A stretch of DNA of 64,000 nt from contig NZ_AQHJ01000023.1 of the NCBI RefSeq assembly GCF_014925405.1, positions 248,001 through 312,000 of the forward strand, written 5' to 3'. The stretch's first letter is position 1. Each line of letters starts with the position of its first letter. Positions 1 to 9,900 of this stretch are shown piece by piece. The stretch is from Pseudoalteromonas ulvae UL12 (lineage in GTDB: Bacteria > Pseudomonadota > Gammaproteobacteria > Enterobacterales > Alteromonadaceae). The notes under the pieces were generated by a model, which was given only the letters and a program-made list of their open reading frames with translations, did no database searches and was not told the origin of the DNA. A program made the position numbers and the translations under genes.

Positions 1-1
1 G

Positions 2-898
2 AAAAACGATAGCTTTTACCAACAATCATTTCATGGTTGCCAATATTTTGCCAACTTACATCCTGCCCTCAACTGTATTTATACTGGCCCTGATGATTTT
101 CAAGATGTCCGCGCTCAAGTCATCATAGTGCAAGAGCTATTAGAGAAAAACATAGACGCACTGCTCATCTCAACGACAGACTCTGACTTTCTCGTCAAAG
201 GTGCATTACAAGAATTTTCAGCGCGTAACATTCCGGTGATCACCTTTGATTCCGATTTACTCCCCCAGCATCACCAATACCGTCTTGCCTATGTCGGCAC
301 GAATAGCTTCGATTTTGGCCAAGCACTTGGCCAGTATGCCAAGCGATTCAAACACTCCGAGAAACAAAGCATTTGCTTACAATCAGGGCATAAAACCACC
401 CCCAATTTAAATAGCCGCTTAGCTGGTGTCAGGTTTGCTTTAGCTGGAGAAAACACCCCTCGTTTGACTGGTCAAAATGGCTGGTATGAGCATCCGCGCT
501 GCCCTTTATATAGCTTGGGTAAACGAGCCGACTCAGTCCATCAACTCGACACTATGCTCAAAAAAACACCTCCACCGATCTTTTTAGCCGTAGCAGGATT
601 TGCTCAATTTAGCCCCGATTACGTCAGTACTGTGTATCCATATAAAAAACAAATAGAGCAGCATAAAATCGTGATTATTTCTGCCGATACAGAAGACACA
701 CAACTCGACGTTTTAAAACAGGGATTATCGGTCGCCAATATTGGGCAAAAACCGTTTGAAATGGGACGTTTAGGGGCTGAGCTTCTCTATAACTATCTGA
801 TCAATAAACAACGACCAGAAAAATCTAGCTATTACTTGGGATATCACTATTGTACGCCTGAAAATGTAGAATATTGCACGATTAACCGCAAGTGGTGA
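2..898 (+). CDS. Periplasmic sugar-binding-like protein, 5' end outside window
   Basis: The reading frame is open from the first bases of the window, so the start lies upstream; a GTG at 128 is only an internal codon. The visible ~298 residues look like a type 1 periplasmic binding protein (Peripla_BP_4 / LacI-sensor fold): an early segment with KNDSFYQQSF, then STTDSDF, a strand-turn VITFDSD, and YVGTNSFDFGQALG, which in this family line the ligand cleft and hinge. It probably binds a sugar or similar small solute, either for an ABC importer or for a sensor kinase. No transporter partner is visible. A perfect hairpin follows the stop codon. Family assignment is fairly safe; the ligand is unknown. 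Confidence 0.7.
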   Translation, partial: KNDSFYQQSFHGCQYFANLHPALNCIYTGPDDFQDVRAQVIIVQELLEKNIDALLISTTDSDFLVKGALQEFSARNIPVITFDSDLLPQHHQYRLAYVGTNSFDFGQALGQYAKRFKHSEKQSICLQSGHKTTPNLNSRLAGVRFALAGENTPRLTGQNGWYEHPRCPLYSLGKRADSVHQLDTMLKKTPPPIFLAVAGFAQFSPDYVSTVYPYKKQIEQHKIVIISADTEDTQLDVLKQGLSVANIGQKPFEMGRLGAELLYNYLINKQRPEKSSYYLGYHYCTPENVEYCTINRKW

Positions 899-906
899 AT
901 AAAAAA

Positions 907-928
907 GCCCGCATGAAATCATGCGGGC
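907..928. terminator. Perfect 10-bp hairpin after the binding-protein gene
   Basis: GCCCGCATGA, a two-base loop, then its exact complement, starting 9 bases after the stop codon at 898. A six-A run precedes it and a short T run occurs a few bases later, so it could terminate on either strand. The U tract on the plus strand is weak. Confidence 0.7.
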
Positions 929-1112
929 AAACGCTTTTAAAAATAATAAAAGCCTCAAGGGAGGAACTTTACAACAACGATATCGGGGGAGATAAACGGA
1001 TGTGTGTTTAAGTTGTCCCTATCATAGCGCGCTGAAACTTAACCGAATATTAATAAAACCTCTTTTATCAATATATTAATCATCCAAGGTAGCAATATTT
1101 TCCGTGATGCTT

Positions 1113-1197
1113 TGCTGATCTTTCTTGGTCATTTTACTCGCAGCACTTCCCCCTTAGGTACGCTTTAATCAAAATAAACAGAAATCCAGTGTTTTTT
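1113..1197 (-). pseudogene. Decayed fragment of an MmcQ/YjbR gene
   Basis: About 85 bases closely match positions 1861-1976, inside the intact MmcQ/YjbR gene at 1839-2198, in the same orientation. The first 27 bases are identical. An internal stretch of about 31 bases is then missing, and the remainder carries roughly five substitutions. No open frame survives. The fragment and the intact gene lie on either side of the ParDE pair, which suggests that a duplication or insertion brought the toxin-antitoxin cassette here. Confidence 0.75.
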
Positions 1198-1240
1198 AAG
1201 CATGTAAACATAAGCGTTGCTAAATCCACCTAAAACACAC

Positions 1241-1261
1241 TAATGGCAAACATTGCCAATA
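1241..1261. promoter_or_regulatory. Inverted repeat upstream of parD, candidate autoregulatory operator
   Basis: TAATGGCAA and TTGCCAATA are 9-base arms, eight pairs matching, around a 3-base centre, about 46 bases before the parD start. ParD-type antitoxins bind palindromes in their own promoter, so this is a natural operator candidate. The position and symmetry are seen; the function is inferred. Confidence 0.45.
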
Positions 1262-1307
1262 TATGCCACAATCATTTTTTAATACTGACACTAAAATAGG
1301 AGTGACC

Positions 1308-1541
1308 ATGGCAACACTGAATATTTCTATCCCAAACGAAATGCGACATTGGATTGATCAACAAATAGCTAGTGGTCAGTTTGCCAATGCAAGTGATTAT
1401 ATTAGAGATCTTATTCGACATAATCAAAGCGAAAAAGAAGCAATACGCATGGCTTTAGTTGAAGGTGAAATGAGCGGTGAAAGTTCTTTATCAGTTACTG
1501 ATATCATTAATGAACAGAAAAAAATCATAACAAATGTCTAA
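1308..1541 (+). CDS. parD: ParD-family antitoxin
   Basis: A 77-residue protein with an N-terminal ribbon-helix-helix segment (TLNISIPNEMRHWIDQQI) followed by ASDYIRDLIR, the standard ParD/CopG DNA-binding pattern. The C-terminal part is the flexible toxin-binding tail. The start is the ATG at 1308 because AGGAG lies five bases upstream; an earlier in-frame ATG at 1263 has no ribosome site. It overlaps the toxin gene by eight bases, as is usual for a translationally coupled antitoxin-toxin pair. It should neutralise ParE and, with it, repress the operon through the palindrome at 1241-1261. Confidence 0.9.
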   Translation: MATLNISIPNEMRHWIDQQIASGQFANASDYIRDLIRHNQSEKEAIRMALVEGEMSGESSLSVTDIINEQKKIITNV

Positions 1542-1830
1542 ATATACTCTCTCAAAAAAAGCATCTGATGATTTAATCAATATTTTCCAATATACCTATA
1601 AAAACTTCAATATTAGCCAAGCAGAATCTTACCTATTAGAACTTGAAACGTGTTTTATCATGCTGTCAAATGAACCTGAATTGGCTCACAGAGTTGAGGA
1701 TATAAGAAAAGATTACTTTCGATATTTATTTAGAAAACATGCCGTTTATTTTAAATCTCGTGAAAATGACATATTCATTGTTAGAGTCATACATCAACAA
1801 ATGAAATATGAGCTGCATTTAACAAGTTAA
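1534..1830 (+). CDS. parE: ParE-family toxin (RelE/ParE superfamily)
   Basis: 98 residues, the normal length for ParE. It starts with a short strand, then two helices (KASDDLINIFQYTYKNF, SQAESYLLELE), and ends with the conserved strands YRYLFRKHAVYFK-like and IFIVRVIHQQM, as in the RelE/ParE fold. Chromosomal ParE toxins usually poison DNA gyrase, so that is the likely action, but relatives can act otherwise. It overlaps the end of parD. The module sits between two copies of MmcQ-type sequence, consistent with insertion. It appears intact and probably helps stabilise the region. Confidence 0.88.
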   Translation: MSKYTLSKKASDDLINIFQYTYKNFNISQAESYLLELETCFIMLSNEPELAHRVEDIRKDYFRYLFRKHAVYFKSRENDIFIVRVIHQQMKYELHLTS

Positions 1831-1838
1831 ATGGCTCT

Positions 1839-2198
1839 TTAAAATAGTGTCAAAATAGACTGCTGATCTTTCTTGGTCATTTTACTCACCACAAGATTAA
1901 ATGAGTTATCAATTAATCTTAGCACTTCGCCATTAGGCACGCTTTGATCAAAATAAACAGAAATCCAGTGTTTTTTGTCCATATGGTAACCGGGCGTAAT
2001 CGCAGAAAAAATATCTTGTAGCATCAAAGATTCACTCGGTGCACATTTGAGGTTTAACATCATCAAGTCGTTACGCCACCCAATTAGGGCAAACATCTTA
2101 TTTTTTACTTTAAACACATGCACATCCTCACCAAATGGAAACTGACACTCAGTGCATGGTTTATTGAGTAAATACGCCTTTAACGCTGCAAAATCCAT
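1839..2198 (-). CDS. MmcQ/YjbR family protein
   Basis: 119 residues typical of the MmcQ/YjbR fold (DUF419): KPCTECQFPFGEDVHVFKV near the start, a central FALIGWRND, and GYHMDKKHWISVYFD in the second half. The family folds like a double-wing DNA-binding domain, but its role is not established. The gene starts eight bases after the stop codon of the hybrid kinase and has AAGGTTAAAT before its ATG, so the two are probably co-transcribed. A decayed copy of part of this gene lies at 1113-1197 beyond the ParDE pair. Confidence 0.88.
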   Translation of the reverse strand: MDFAALKAYLLNKPCTECQFPFGEDVHVFKVKNKMFALIGWRNDLMMLNLKCAPSESLMLQDIFSAITPGYHMDKKHWISVYFDQSVPNGEVLRLIDNSFNLVVSKMTKKDQQSILTLF

Positions 2199-2206
2199 AT
2201 TTAACC

Positions 2207-4936
2207 TTATTGCTGATATTTCATCAAAATCGCTTTTAACTCAGCCAGATTAAACGGCTTATTAATAAAATTATCAATGCCGAGTTCTTTGGCTTTATCT
2301 CGCTCAACCTTTCCGACACTTGCACTTAAAATCACAATAGGGATAGTACGTAAACGCTCACTTTTTTTAATGAATTCTGAGGCTGTAAAACCGTCCATAT
2401 TCGGCATTTGTAAATCCATTAAAATTAAGTCTGGTGTATGTGTTTGCAAATAATCTAACGCATCTTGCCCATCGTTTGCCAAAGCACATTTTACCGATAA
2501 ATTCTGCAAATGCTTTTCTACAATGATTTGATTTATTTTATTATCTTCAACAACAAGCACACTCATCCCGGATAAATCGACGTCATTCAAAGAGTCTTCT
2601 TTTTCAGATTGCGGCGCAGTAAGTTGGCTGGCTTTTTTCAGTTGCAAGGTCACAACAAATTCAGACCCTTTACTTAACTCACTGCTTAAAGTCACATCGC
2701 CACCCATTAAATTACTGAGTTGCTTTACAATCGATAAGCCCAAGCCTGTGCCACCATACTTTCGAGTCGTGGCACTTTCTGCCTGTGAAAAGGACTGAAA
2801 CAATTTAGTTTGATGCTCTGAAGCGATGCCGATCCCAGTATCTCTGACGCATATAGTCAAGTAGTAAGTATCTCCTTCTAGTGTGGCTTTTGCATCTAGC
2901 GTAATAGAGCCTGCTTCAGTGAACTTAAGCGCGTTATTTAATAAATTTATAATAATTTGCTTAAAGCGAATATCGTCACCTTCCATTTGCTGATAAAAAA
3001 GTGGCTCATAGTGAGTCGTTAACGTTAAGCCTTTATCGCGCACTTTGTCACGGAGCATTTCTACTGCAGCCTCTGCAGCTTGCGCTGGATTAAATTCACA
3101 GGCATCAAGTGACAATTGCCCTGCCTGCATTTTAGAAAAATCGAGCACATCATTAACAATACCGAGCAATAACAGCGAGGCATCATGAATTTTTTCAAGA
3201 TAATTATGAGTTTGAGGTTCTTTTGACTCTCTTTGTGCTATTTCACAAAACCCCATAATGGCGTTCAGAGGTGTTCGGTATTCGTGACTGATATTGGCTA
3301 AAAAAAGGTTTTTTGCTTCATTCGCTTGTACAAGTTCATCATTCTTTTTTTGCAGTGCTTGGGTACTTTCATTCACTTTCTTAGTTAAACTTGAGTTGTA
3401 AGACACGATAAAAAAGACAAACATCACACACACAACCCCCAAGGCAGTGCCAATCACAATAATAAAAAAACCGGCCCAATTAATAAGCGTCAAATCAAAT
3501 GCATCACTGCTATAAAAGTTAATCAGCCCTTTTTTATCAAATAAATTTAGCTCTACTTGATGAGCCAACAGTGGTGCAGCTTCGTTACTCAGTTGCGGAT
3601 AAACATTGCGCTCTCCATAAGATAATTGATAGCTAAACATCCAATGACTCTCAACGCCTTGTTGTGGGTCAAGCAACACCTCTAGCTCCAATACAACCTC
3701 AGTCACGCCAATCAGCGTTTGCATTAATGCAGGTGAATTTTTCCTAAACACAGGGTAATACACCACAACACCCGTGGTCTTATTTTGCGCTTGAGCAAGG
3801 GATAAAAGTGGTGTCACAACAAACGTACCTTGCTCAATTGCCGCTTTTACTGCAGGACCTGCGATCGGGTGACTAATCACATCTAAACCAATTGCAGATT
3901 CATTGCCACTTAATGGCGCTAAGTACTGGATCGGAAGATAAAAAGGCTGTGTGGCTGCTTTAGTAAAACCCGAAGGCGTGAGCTGCTGAATAGTGCGGTG
4001 TTTCAGTTGCTCGCGGGCAAGCTCAGCTTCAAATTCGCTTCGGTTGTACTCTGGCACTAAAGGTAACCAGCCGATTGCACGTATTTGCACTCGTTCATCT
4101 TGGACTATCGCGGTGAAATCACTAAATTCTTGTCGCGAAACCACTTCACTGGCCTGAAAAAAGGCTTCTAACGCTTTTAAATAGAGTTTGATTGTTGATT
4201 GGGCACTATTGATTTGCTCAACAAACGGCCTAGTCGAATTAATAAACTGTTGCTGCCTTTGATTCTCAAAATTTGTTTGTGATAAATTAAACAAAAAACC
4301 AATCATGCAGTATGCCAACACACTGGTAATCGATGCAGCTAAAGGTTTGCGGGCTTTTTTAACGATGTGATTTGGATAGGTAAATAAAATAATTGGTGTA
4401 ATAAAAATGATTGAAAAAAGATCCCCAACCCATTTTGTTACACTCAGATAAGCAATCACTTGAGGTGCTAAATCGCTATAAAATAACCCTAAAGCAAAAA
4501 TAATCGCCACTGGCAGTGCCGATATTGGGCCAGTAAAAATTAAAAATTTTACAATTTCAGAAGCACGGCTGGTTTTTAACGGTAAATTAAAGCTTTTTTC
4601 AATCAGCCACTTAACCATCACTACATGGCTGGTCATCAAGATAGCGAATAAAAAAGCACTCTGCGCAGGAAAATGGGCGATAACAGCAGCATCATTATGA
4701 TAACTAATCGATAAACCAACTAGTAATGCAATTGCCACAGGCCAACCAAAGACCAAATACAACCCGAGCATGACACCTGTAACAGGCCAAATAACACTGG
4801 TTAGCCCAAAGGGATTGGCAAACCATCCGCCGAGCAGACTTAACCCTAAGCACAACAGCAACGACGCTAATAATACCCAAAAATTATACAAAGGTGGCCG
4901 CGCTGTTTTTGTACGAACTCCATGTTGCTGATGCAT
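2207..4936 (-). CDS. Hybrid sensor histidine kinase: MASE1, CHASE, HisKA, HATPase, receiver
   Basis: 909 residues. Residues ~20-200 form a multi-pass MASE1-like membrane sensor. After a further membrane span comes a CHASE extracytoplasmic domain (~240-430; IGWLPLVP, then GLDVISHP), then another membrane segment near 485-510 and a coiled linker. The HisKA box (SHEYRTPLNA) has phospho-acceptor His551. The ATP-binding domain shows NLLNNALKFT, DTGIGI and GGTGLGLSI. A C-terminal receiver has phospho-acceptor Asp841 in LMDLQMPNMDG and the lysine of NKPF. All catalytic residues are present. AGGAAATAA precedes the ATG. No separate output regulator is next to it; the MmcQ/YjbR gene follows. The signal is unknown. 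Confidence 0.92.
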   Translation of the reverse strand: MHQQHGVRTKTARPPLYNFWVLLASLLLCLGLSLLGGWFANPFGLTSVIWPVTGVMLGLYLVFGWPVAIALLVGLSISYHNDAAVIAHFPAQSAFLFAILMTSHVVMVKWLIEKSFNLPLKTSRASEIVKFLIFTGPISALPVAIIFALGLFYSDLAPQVIAYLSVTKWVGDLFSIIFITPIILFTYPNHIVKKARKPLAASITSVLAYCMIGFLFNLSQTNFENQRQQQFINSTRPFVEQINSAQSTIKLYLKALEAFFQASEVVSRQEFSDFTAIVQDERVQIRAIGWLPLVPEYNRSEFEAELAREQLKHRTIQQLTPSGFTKAATQPFYLPIQYLAPLSGNESAIGLDVISHPIAGPAVKAAIEQGTFVVTPLLSLAQAQNKTTGVVVYYPVFRKNSPALMQTLIGVTEVVLELEVLLDPQQGVESHWMFSYQLSYGERNVYPQLSNEAAPLLAHQVELNLFDKKGLINFYSSDAFDLTLINWAGFFIIVIGTALGVVCVMFVFFIVSYNSSLTKKVNESTQALQKKNDELVQANEAKNLFLANISHEYRTPLNAIMGFCEIAQRESKEPQTHNYLEKIHDASLLLLGIVNDVLDFSKMQAGQLSLDACEFNPAQAAEAAVEMLRDKVRDKGLTLTTHYEPLFYQQMEGDDIRFKQIIINLLNNALKFTEAGSITLDAKATLEGDTYYLTICVRDTGIGIASEHQTKLFQSFSQAESATTRKYGGTGLGLSIVKQLSNLMGGDVTLSSELSKGSEFVVTLQLKKASQLTAPQSEKEDSLNDVDLSGMSVLVVEDNKINQIIVEKHLQNLSVKCALANDGQDALDYLQTHTPDLILMDLQMPNMDGFTASEFIKKSERLRTIPIVILSASVGKVERDKAKELGIDNFINKPFNLAELKAILMKYQQ

Positions 4937-5068
4937 TTATTTCCTGAACAAGTAATACGTCTTAGCCAAAACGGCGAACTGTGTACCAGTATAGTGAAAA
5001 AAGCAAAATCCCACAGAGCTAAATAGTTTTGAACCAAGTTTCAATCGTTAAGAACGAACACACAACCT

Positions 5069-6349
5069 TTATAAAGTAAGCTCTAATGCAAGATTAGAAG
5101 GGTGAATTTGATGCCATATTTTCTCTTGCGGATCCAGTTCACCCAATGACTCTAATTTAAAGGAGTCAAGCCACAAAGTGCCTGTACCGCGCAGCTTAGG
5201 GCCAAATGTAATACTTGTGGCTTCATCGGGAATATTTACTTCAATACTCACCCTTTGCCAATTCGTACTCCCCACGACAGCTCGGTTCGCCATATTGTCA
5301 GCACTGATGACGGTATCATGTTGATCCACAACTCGTGCCCAAATGGATGCTGTTAAAGCAACATCTTGCGCCCTAAAAATAGCCGATATTTGTATCCGCT
5401 TGCCACGAAAAGCCGTTGCGTTCACTTTCTGATACATCACTAAATCATTCGCTTGCGCTGGAAACGCCGCTTCATGCAAGCGCTCAATCTTTACAGGAGC
5501 TTTATTGCCATACAATCGATTGGTATCAAGGGCGATAGAATCCCCCTCATGCCATAAACGACCGCAGCGCCAGCTGCTAGATGTATCACAAGCAAAATCA
5601 TCAAACTTTAACTGTTCTGGAGTCGGAATCAGTCGCTGATCATAAAAACCTCGATTTGTTAGCCTAGCGCGCTGTTGCTGCTGTGCAGAAGCGATGTGCT
5701 CGCGAGTCATGGTTTGATGATATGTCCCAGTTAAAGGCGTTGTTTGGTCGACCACAGAGATTGATACATCGTCAAACCACGCTTTACCTGTTCCAACAAG
5801 ATAAAAACCAAACGACAAATTATTCGCATCTTCGGGGACATCTATCACCACTGCATAAGGCTGCCACTCAGTAGTCCCTATAATTGGCCGATCCGACATA
5901 TTGTCAAAACTAGCGGTCGGTAATAACAAAGTATCTGCTCGCCCCCATAACGCGGCCTTTGTCGTCACTTGCTCGGTTTTTATAAACGCCGCAATTTTGA
6001 CTCGCTGACCTCGATAGTCAATAGGATCAAAGCTTTGCATCAATAATCCAAAACTATTTTTATCTATCACAGCGGTTTTACTGGCGATATAAGCACTGGC
6101 ATTGCCTTGATATTTTGTCTCTACATCAAAACCAGATTCGTATTCTTTGGCATAGACATTTTTGAAATACCACGTATTAGTGACTTCACCGGGAAAAGAA
6201 TAATGCACATCAGCCCAACTCAGTAGGTTGAGCTGAGTATTAGATGAATAAAGGCTTTGATAGAAATAGAGCACAGCAATACAGCACACAGACACCGCCC
6301 CAAGACGGAAATATTTAAACACGTAAAACAACTTCCAAAAACATGACAA
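5069..6349 (-). CDS. Membrane-anchored protein with two jelly-roll-like repeats
   Basis: 426 residues. One hydrophobic segment at ~15-32 anchors or exports the protein. The rest holds two related ~135-residue modules (about 65-200 and 270-405). Each contains YRG/FRGKR followed by a strand-rich stretch, a DNM motif, a G(T/S)T(E/N)WQ motif and a closing GTG-W-D turn. This pattern resembles carbohydrate-binding jelly rolls (CBM4/9-like), also found as accessory domains beside regulators. The start is the ATG with AGGAG eight bases upstream. The ligand is unknown; a periplasmic sugar- or protein-binding role is inferred from fold resemblance only. Confidence 0.6.
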   Translation of the reverse strand: MSCFWKLFYVFKYFRLGAVSVCCIAVLYFYQSLYSSNTQLNLLSWADVHYSFPGEVTNTWYFKNVYAKEYESGFDVETKYQGNASAYIASKTAVIDKNSFGLLMQSFDPIDYRGQRVKIAAFIKTEQVTTKAALWGRADTLLLPTASFDNMSDRPIIGTTEWQPYAVVIDVPEDANNLSFGFYLVGTGKAWFDDVSISVVDQTTPLTGTYHQTMTREHIASAQQQQRARLTNRGFYDQRLIPTPEQLKFDDFACDTSSSWRCGRLWHEGDSIALDTNRLYGNKAPVKIERLHEAAFPAQANDLVMYQKVNATAFRGKRIQISAIFRAQDVALTASIWARVVDQHDTVISADNMANRAVVGSTNWQRVSIEVNIPDEATSITFGPKLRGTGTLWLDSFKLESLGELDPQEKIWHQIHPSNLALELTL

Positions 6350-6552
6350 ACACTCCTAATTGTACCTAAGTTCATTATTGCCAAAAAGCCAAGAATCTCT
6401 TTTCTTAGCACGCATTTGAATAAAGTCGTAAAGGAGACTAAACACAATTGCCGACAAAACAATCAATTAACACACCACGATAAATCAGCCTAACGGTTAT
6501 CAGCTGTTGAGCTATTTGTTATGATCACTTAAGTCAAAAAAAGAGTGTTGTT

Positions 6553-6834
6553 ATGAATCCTGATATCCCCCGTGTTAGCCCCACCGAACGCGATGCCCTA
6601 CTCTGCACAGTCAAGGCCGACTTTGAACAATATCAGGGTAGTCTTATCGAAGGGGATAAACATGGCAATGGCCAAAAATTAAAGCTGTTTGTGATGGCCA
6701 ATGTCACTACGTTTCACCTAATCCATAACAGCAGTACCGCACAAGAAATCGATCAGTTTTGTAAGCAGTATTCTTGGTTTTACCCATTATTTGCCACTAT
6801 CAAAGAATTATTTGATGACTCAGAAAATGACTAA
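6553..6834 (+). CDS. Small hypothetical protein, 93 residues
   Basis: No family is recognised. The protein is soluble and acidic with predicted helices (DALLCTVKADFEQYQG, EIDQFCKQYSWFYPLFATI) and no signal peptide or membrane segment. It has its own upstream region and a perfect 12-bp hairpin immediately after the stop, so it behaves as a single-gene unit. The composition matches neighbouring genes and the frame is clean, so it is probably real. Confidence 0.6.
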   Translation: MNPDIPRVSPTERDALLCTVKADFEQYQGSLIEGDKHGNGQKLKLFVMANVTTFHLIHNSSTAQEIDQFCKQYSWFYPLFATIKELFDDSEND

Positions 6835-6870
6835 CGCTGTTTAGCCCCAGTGATCAGAGGCTAAACAGCG
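6835..6870. terminator. 12-bp perfect hairpin between convergent genes
   Basis: CGCTGTTTAGCC, a 12-base loop, then GGCTAAACAGCG. It begins directly after the stop of the 93-residue gene and lies 34 bases past the end of the convergent permease gene, so it probably ends transcription from both sides. It lacks a clear U tract. Confidence 0.65.
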
Positions 6871-6904
6871 AGAGCGAACTCCCTCCCTGTAACCGCGACT
6901 CAAT

Positions 6905-9900
6905 CTATGACTCAAGTTGTGCTGGCGGCTGTAAAAAGAGTCGTTCAATCAAATCATGGTGTGCAATACCTGCTGAGACTTTCAGATAACGAACAAAATC
7001 CATCGAATTTGCGGGCCTTTTTGGGTAACCATGATGCTGCCATAAAGAGTTTAACGCCGCGATGATGACCTCATCACCACCCGCCTCTCGCAGCTTTGCA
7101 AAAACAAGTGTCGCTCTTGAATACTGATCGTAACTTTGATTGGCATCCACTAATGCACGCCCTTGACCAAAATCCATCGCACGACGTTGTTGATAACGTT
7201 TGCTTTCATAAGCCACCAGCGCATCAACGGCTGTGGGGCCGTAATGAGTATCGAGCATCACTAGCTCAACATATTTTGCCAGCGACTCGACTAAAAACGC
7301 AGAGTCATCACTCACACCATTACCAATGTCATGGCCAAACCATTGGTGGGCGGTTTCGTGCACCGCACGGCGGTAACGCTGATCAAACCCCGCATTCTCC
7401 TCTGGCTGTGCGCGAAACCCTACATCATCATTAATCAAGATCACTTGTGGCAATGCATATCCCGTTACGCCAATGCGCGGCACACTGATCAGGCTCAATT
7501 GCTTGGCGCGATACGCACTAATGTGTTCGTTAAACCATTGTACTGTGTCTGCCATTGCGGTTAAGTGCAGCTCTGCAGCTTTATCTTTTTTGGGAGCAAA
7601 CACTTGCAGAGTGACACCATTTTGCTGTTTTGTCTGCGCCAAAAAAGGCATAGTTAACCAGCTCGCAATCGCCCGAATTGGCGAACGCGTAGCAAACTGG
7701 TAAATGTGACGGCCATTGTCTAAACGCGTTGACACTAATTCACCAGGTGCAACCGCTTGATAGCCTTCTTGTGTGCTGATGGTGCTAGATACGGTCATCC
7801 AATCATAACGACCCGAGCCAGCCGCTTCGTCAGCAAATAACATAGAGGGTAACCCCTCTGGCTTTGCTGCTAACTGATGCGCAGCGCGAAGCTGAGGATC
7901 CGTCAATTCATAGTTAGCTTGATAACCCACTGTCGCAATAAAGGGCACACTGCGAATATAACTCAACTCAGGCGTAACAAATTGATGACCTCTAATTGGC
8001 CAAAGAATCGGCTGCTGATACCTCAAGACAGACACAAACGTTCGGGTTTCATTCGGTGCCATCGGCTGGTCAAATTCGAAAACGGCTTGATTAAGCATTT
8101 GGTCAAACGACACTTTTTTTGCGCCATCAAACACAACATCCGCCCATTTGTAGAACCCAGCTCGGCCAATTAGCACTTGGTTAATCGCCTCATCATGATG
8201 ATTGACCAGCGTATACGTCAGTTTAAACTCAGCACGTTGTTGTAAGGGGTAAAAATCCACTTTGGCATCAAGGTGCTCAATACTTGGCTGGGCACGTTCA
8301 CGCCAATCGGCAAACTGCCGCTCATAGTGCGCTTTAAATGCCTCACGCTTATGTGAATTGGTTAACGGCTTTTCAGCGACCAACTGCAAATGCAGGCCAA
8401 TAAATGCAGCGACGGTCAGACCCCAAGGAGCAATTAGAAGACTGTGAACACGAGAAACAGGCCCTCGACTTAATCCCGCTCCCCGATAACTCAGCATCAT
8501 AGCCGTACACACAAGACTGAATGCAGCCAATCCCCAAACTTGCATGTAAGGCCAATAACTACTCATGCTCGCACGATAACCCCAAAATGTATCTGGGGCT
8601 TGTAATGGGGTCCATGCGACACTCCACAATGTATGCGTCACCCCTAAAAAGGTCATCAGCGGCGTAAATTTAATACAGACAATCAGGCATACCAGCAAAC
8701 CGGCTGTCACCTGTGAACGACATAGATGAAAAATACATACACAGGTAACCGCTAAAAGGCTAAGCGGCAAGCCCACCAAACTTAATGTACTCAGGTATGC
8801 CTGCACCTGATATTCACTGCCTGTCAACCACTGTGCAATACTCGACCCTAGCGCTGCGAAGATCAAAAAACATACCACCAACCAAAAAATCGTTAACAGA
8901 TGCGCCAACAGTAACTGATGTGTTTTCATTGGTGTGGCAGCTATCAGCTGCGCGATATTGCTACTACGGGCAAGTGACGTCACTTGCCAGCTCCAAAGCA
9001 CCACCAAACATGTTCCTAATAGCGCCAGCATATCAAATGCAAAATGATTGAGCGCATCTTGGCTGGTATAGGCCAATGTCGATAACGGTTCAATATATCC
9101 ATTGGATGACGCGACCGTATTACAGACTATTAGCGCCCAGATAAGTAATAATCCCCCTGTGAGCTTGTTCGTTAATATTGCATGAACACTGGTCTTGAGT
9201 AACGTCATGAAACTGGCAAAGGCGCTACCGTGCAACTCAACAGCCTGATAGCACTGAGTTGACGGTGGTGCGGCGCAAGTACTCGATGCATCAGCAGAGC
9301 GTGGTTGAGAGGATACTGGACGCGATGCAAAGCGCAACAAGACATAAATCAGCATAACACTCACCACTATCACCATGATCCGATTAATAAGCAATGCAAA
9401 ATTGAATTGCTCAGCACTGGCTGAAAAGTGCTTAATCACAGCGGTATAGGCAAAAGGGTCAAGCCAAATAAAGGCCTGATAAAATGTGTCGTTAACAATA
9501 TTGCTGCCCGCCAATGCTGGGTTACCCGTGATACTGGCGACCATTACATAGCCAATTAACACTGCACCAAACACCACATACGTGAGCATAGAATTAGCCG
9601 AACGCTGAGCAACAAGCCAACCCAATACACTCAGTAAAACCGCATTCGGTAAGCTCAATAACGCAATAAACCCTATGGTTGCCTCAAATAAAGCACCTTG
9701 CGCGCCTAACTGGCTCATATACAAACCCATCACCGCCAATGAACAACCACTGATGATCGTAAAACTTAATAAAGACAAGGCCAGCATTCGCACTAGCCCT
9801 CGTCGCGCATCTGAGACGGGCGTCACAGCAATCAATTCATGCATCATGGCTTGCTGATCGCGTAAATACACAATCGGTGACAAGACGGCTACCAACACAG

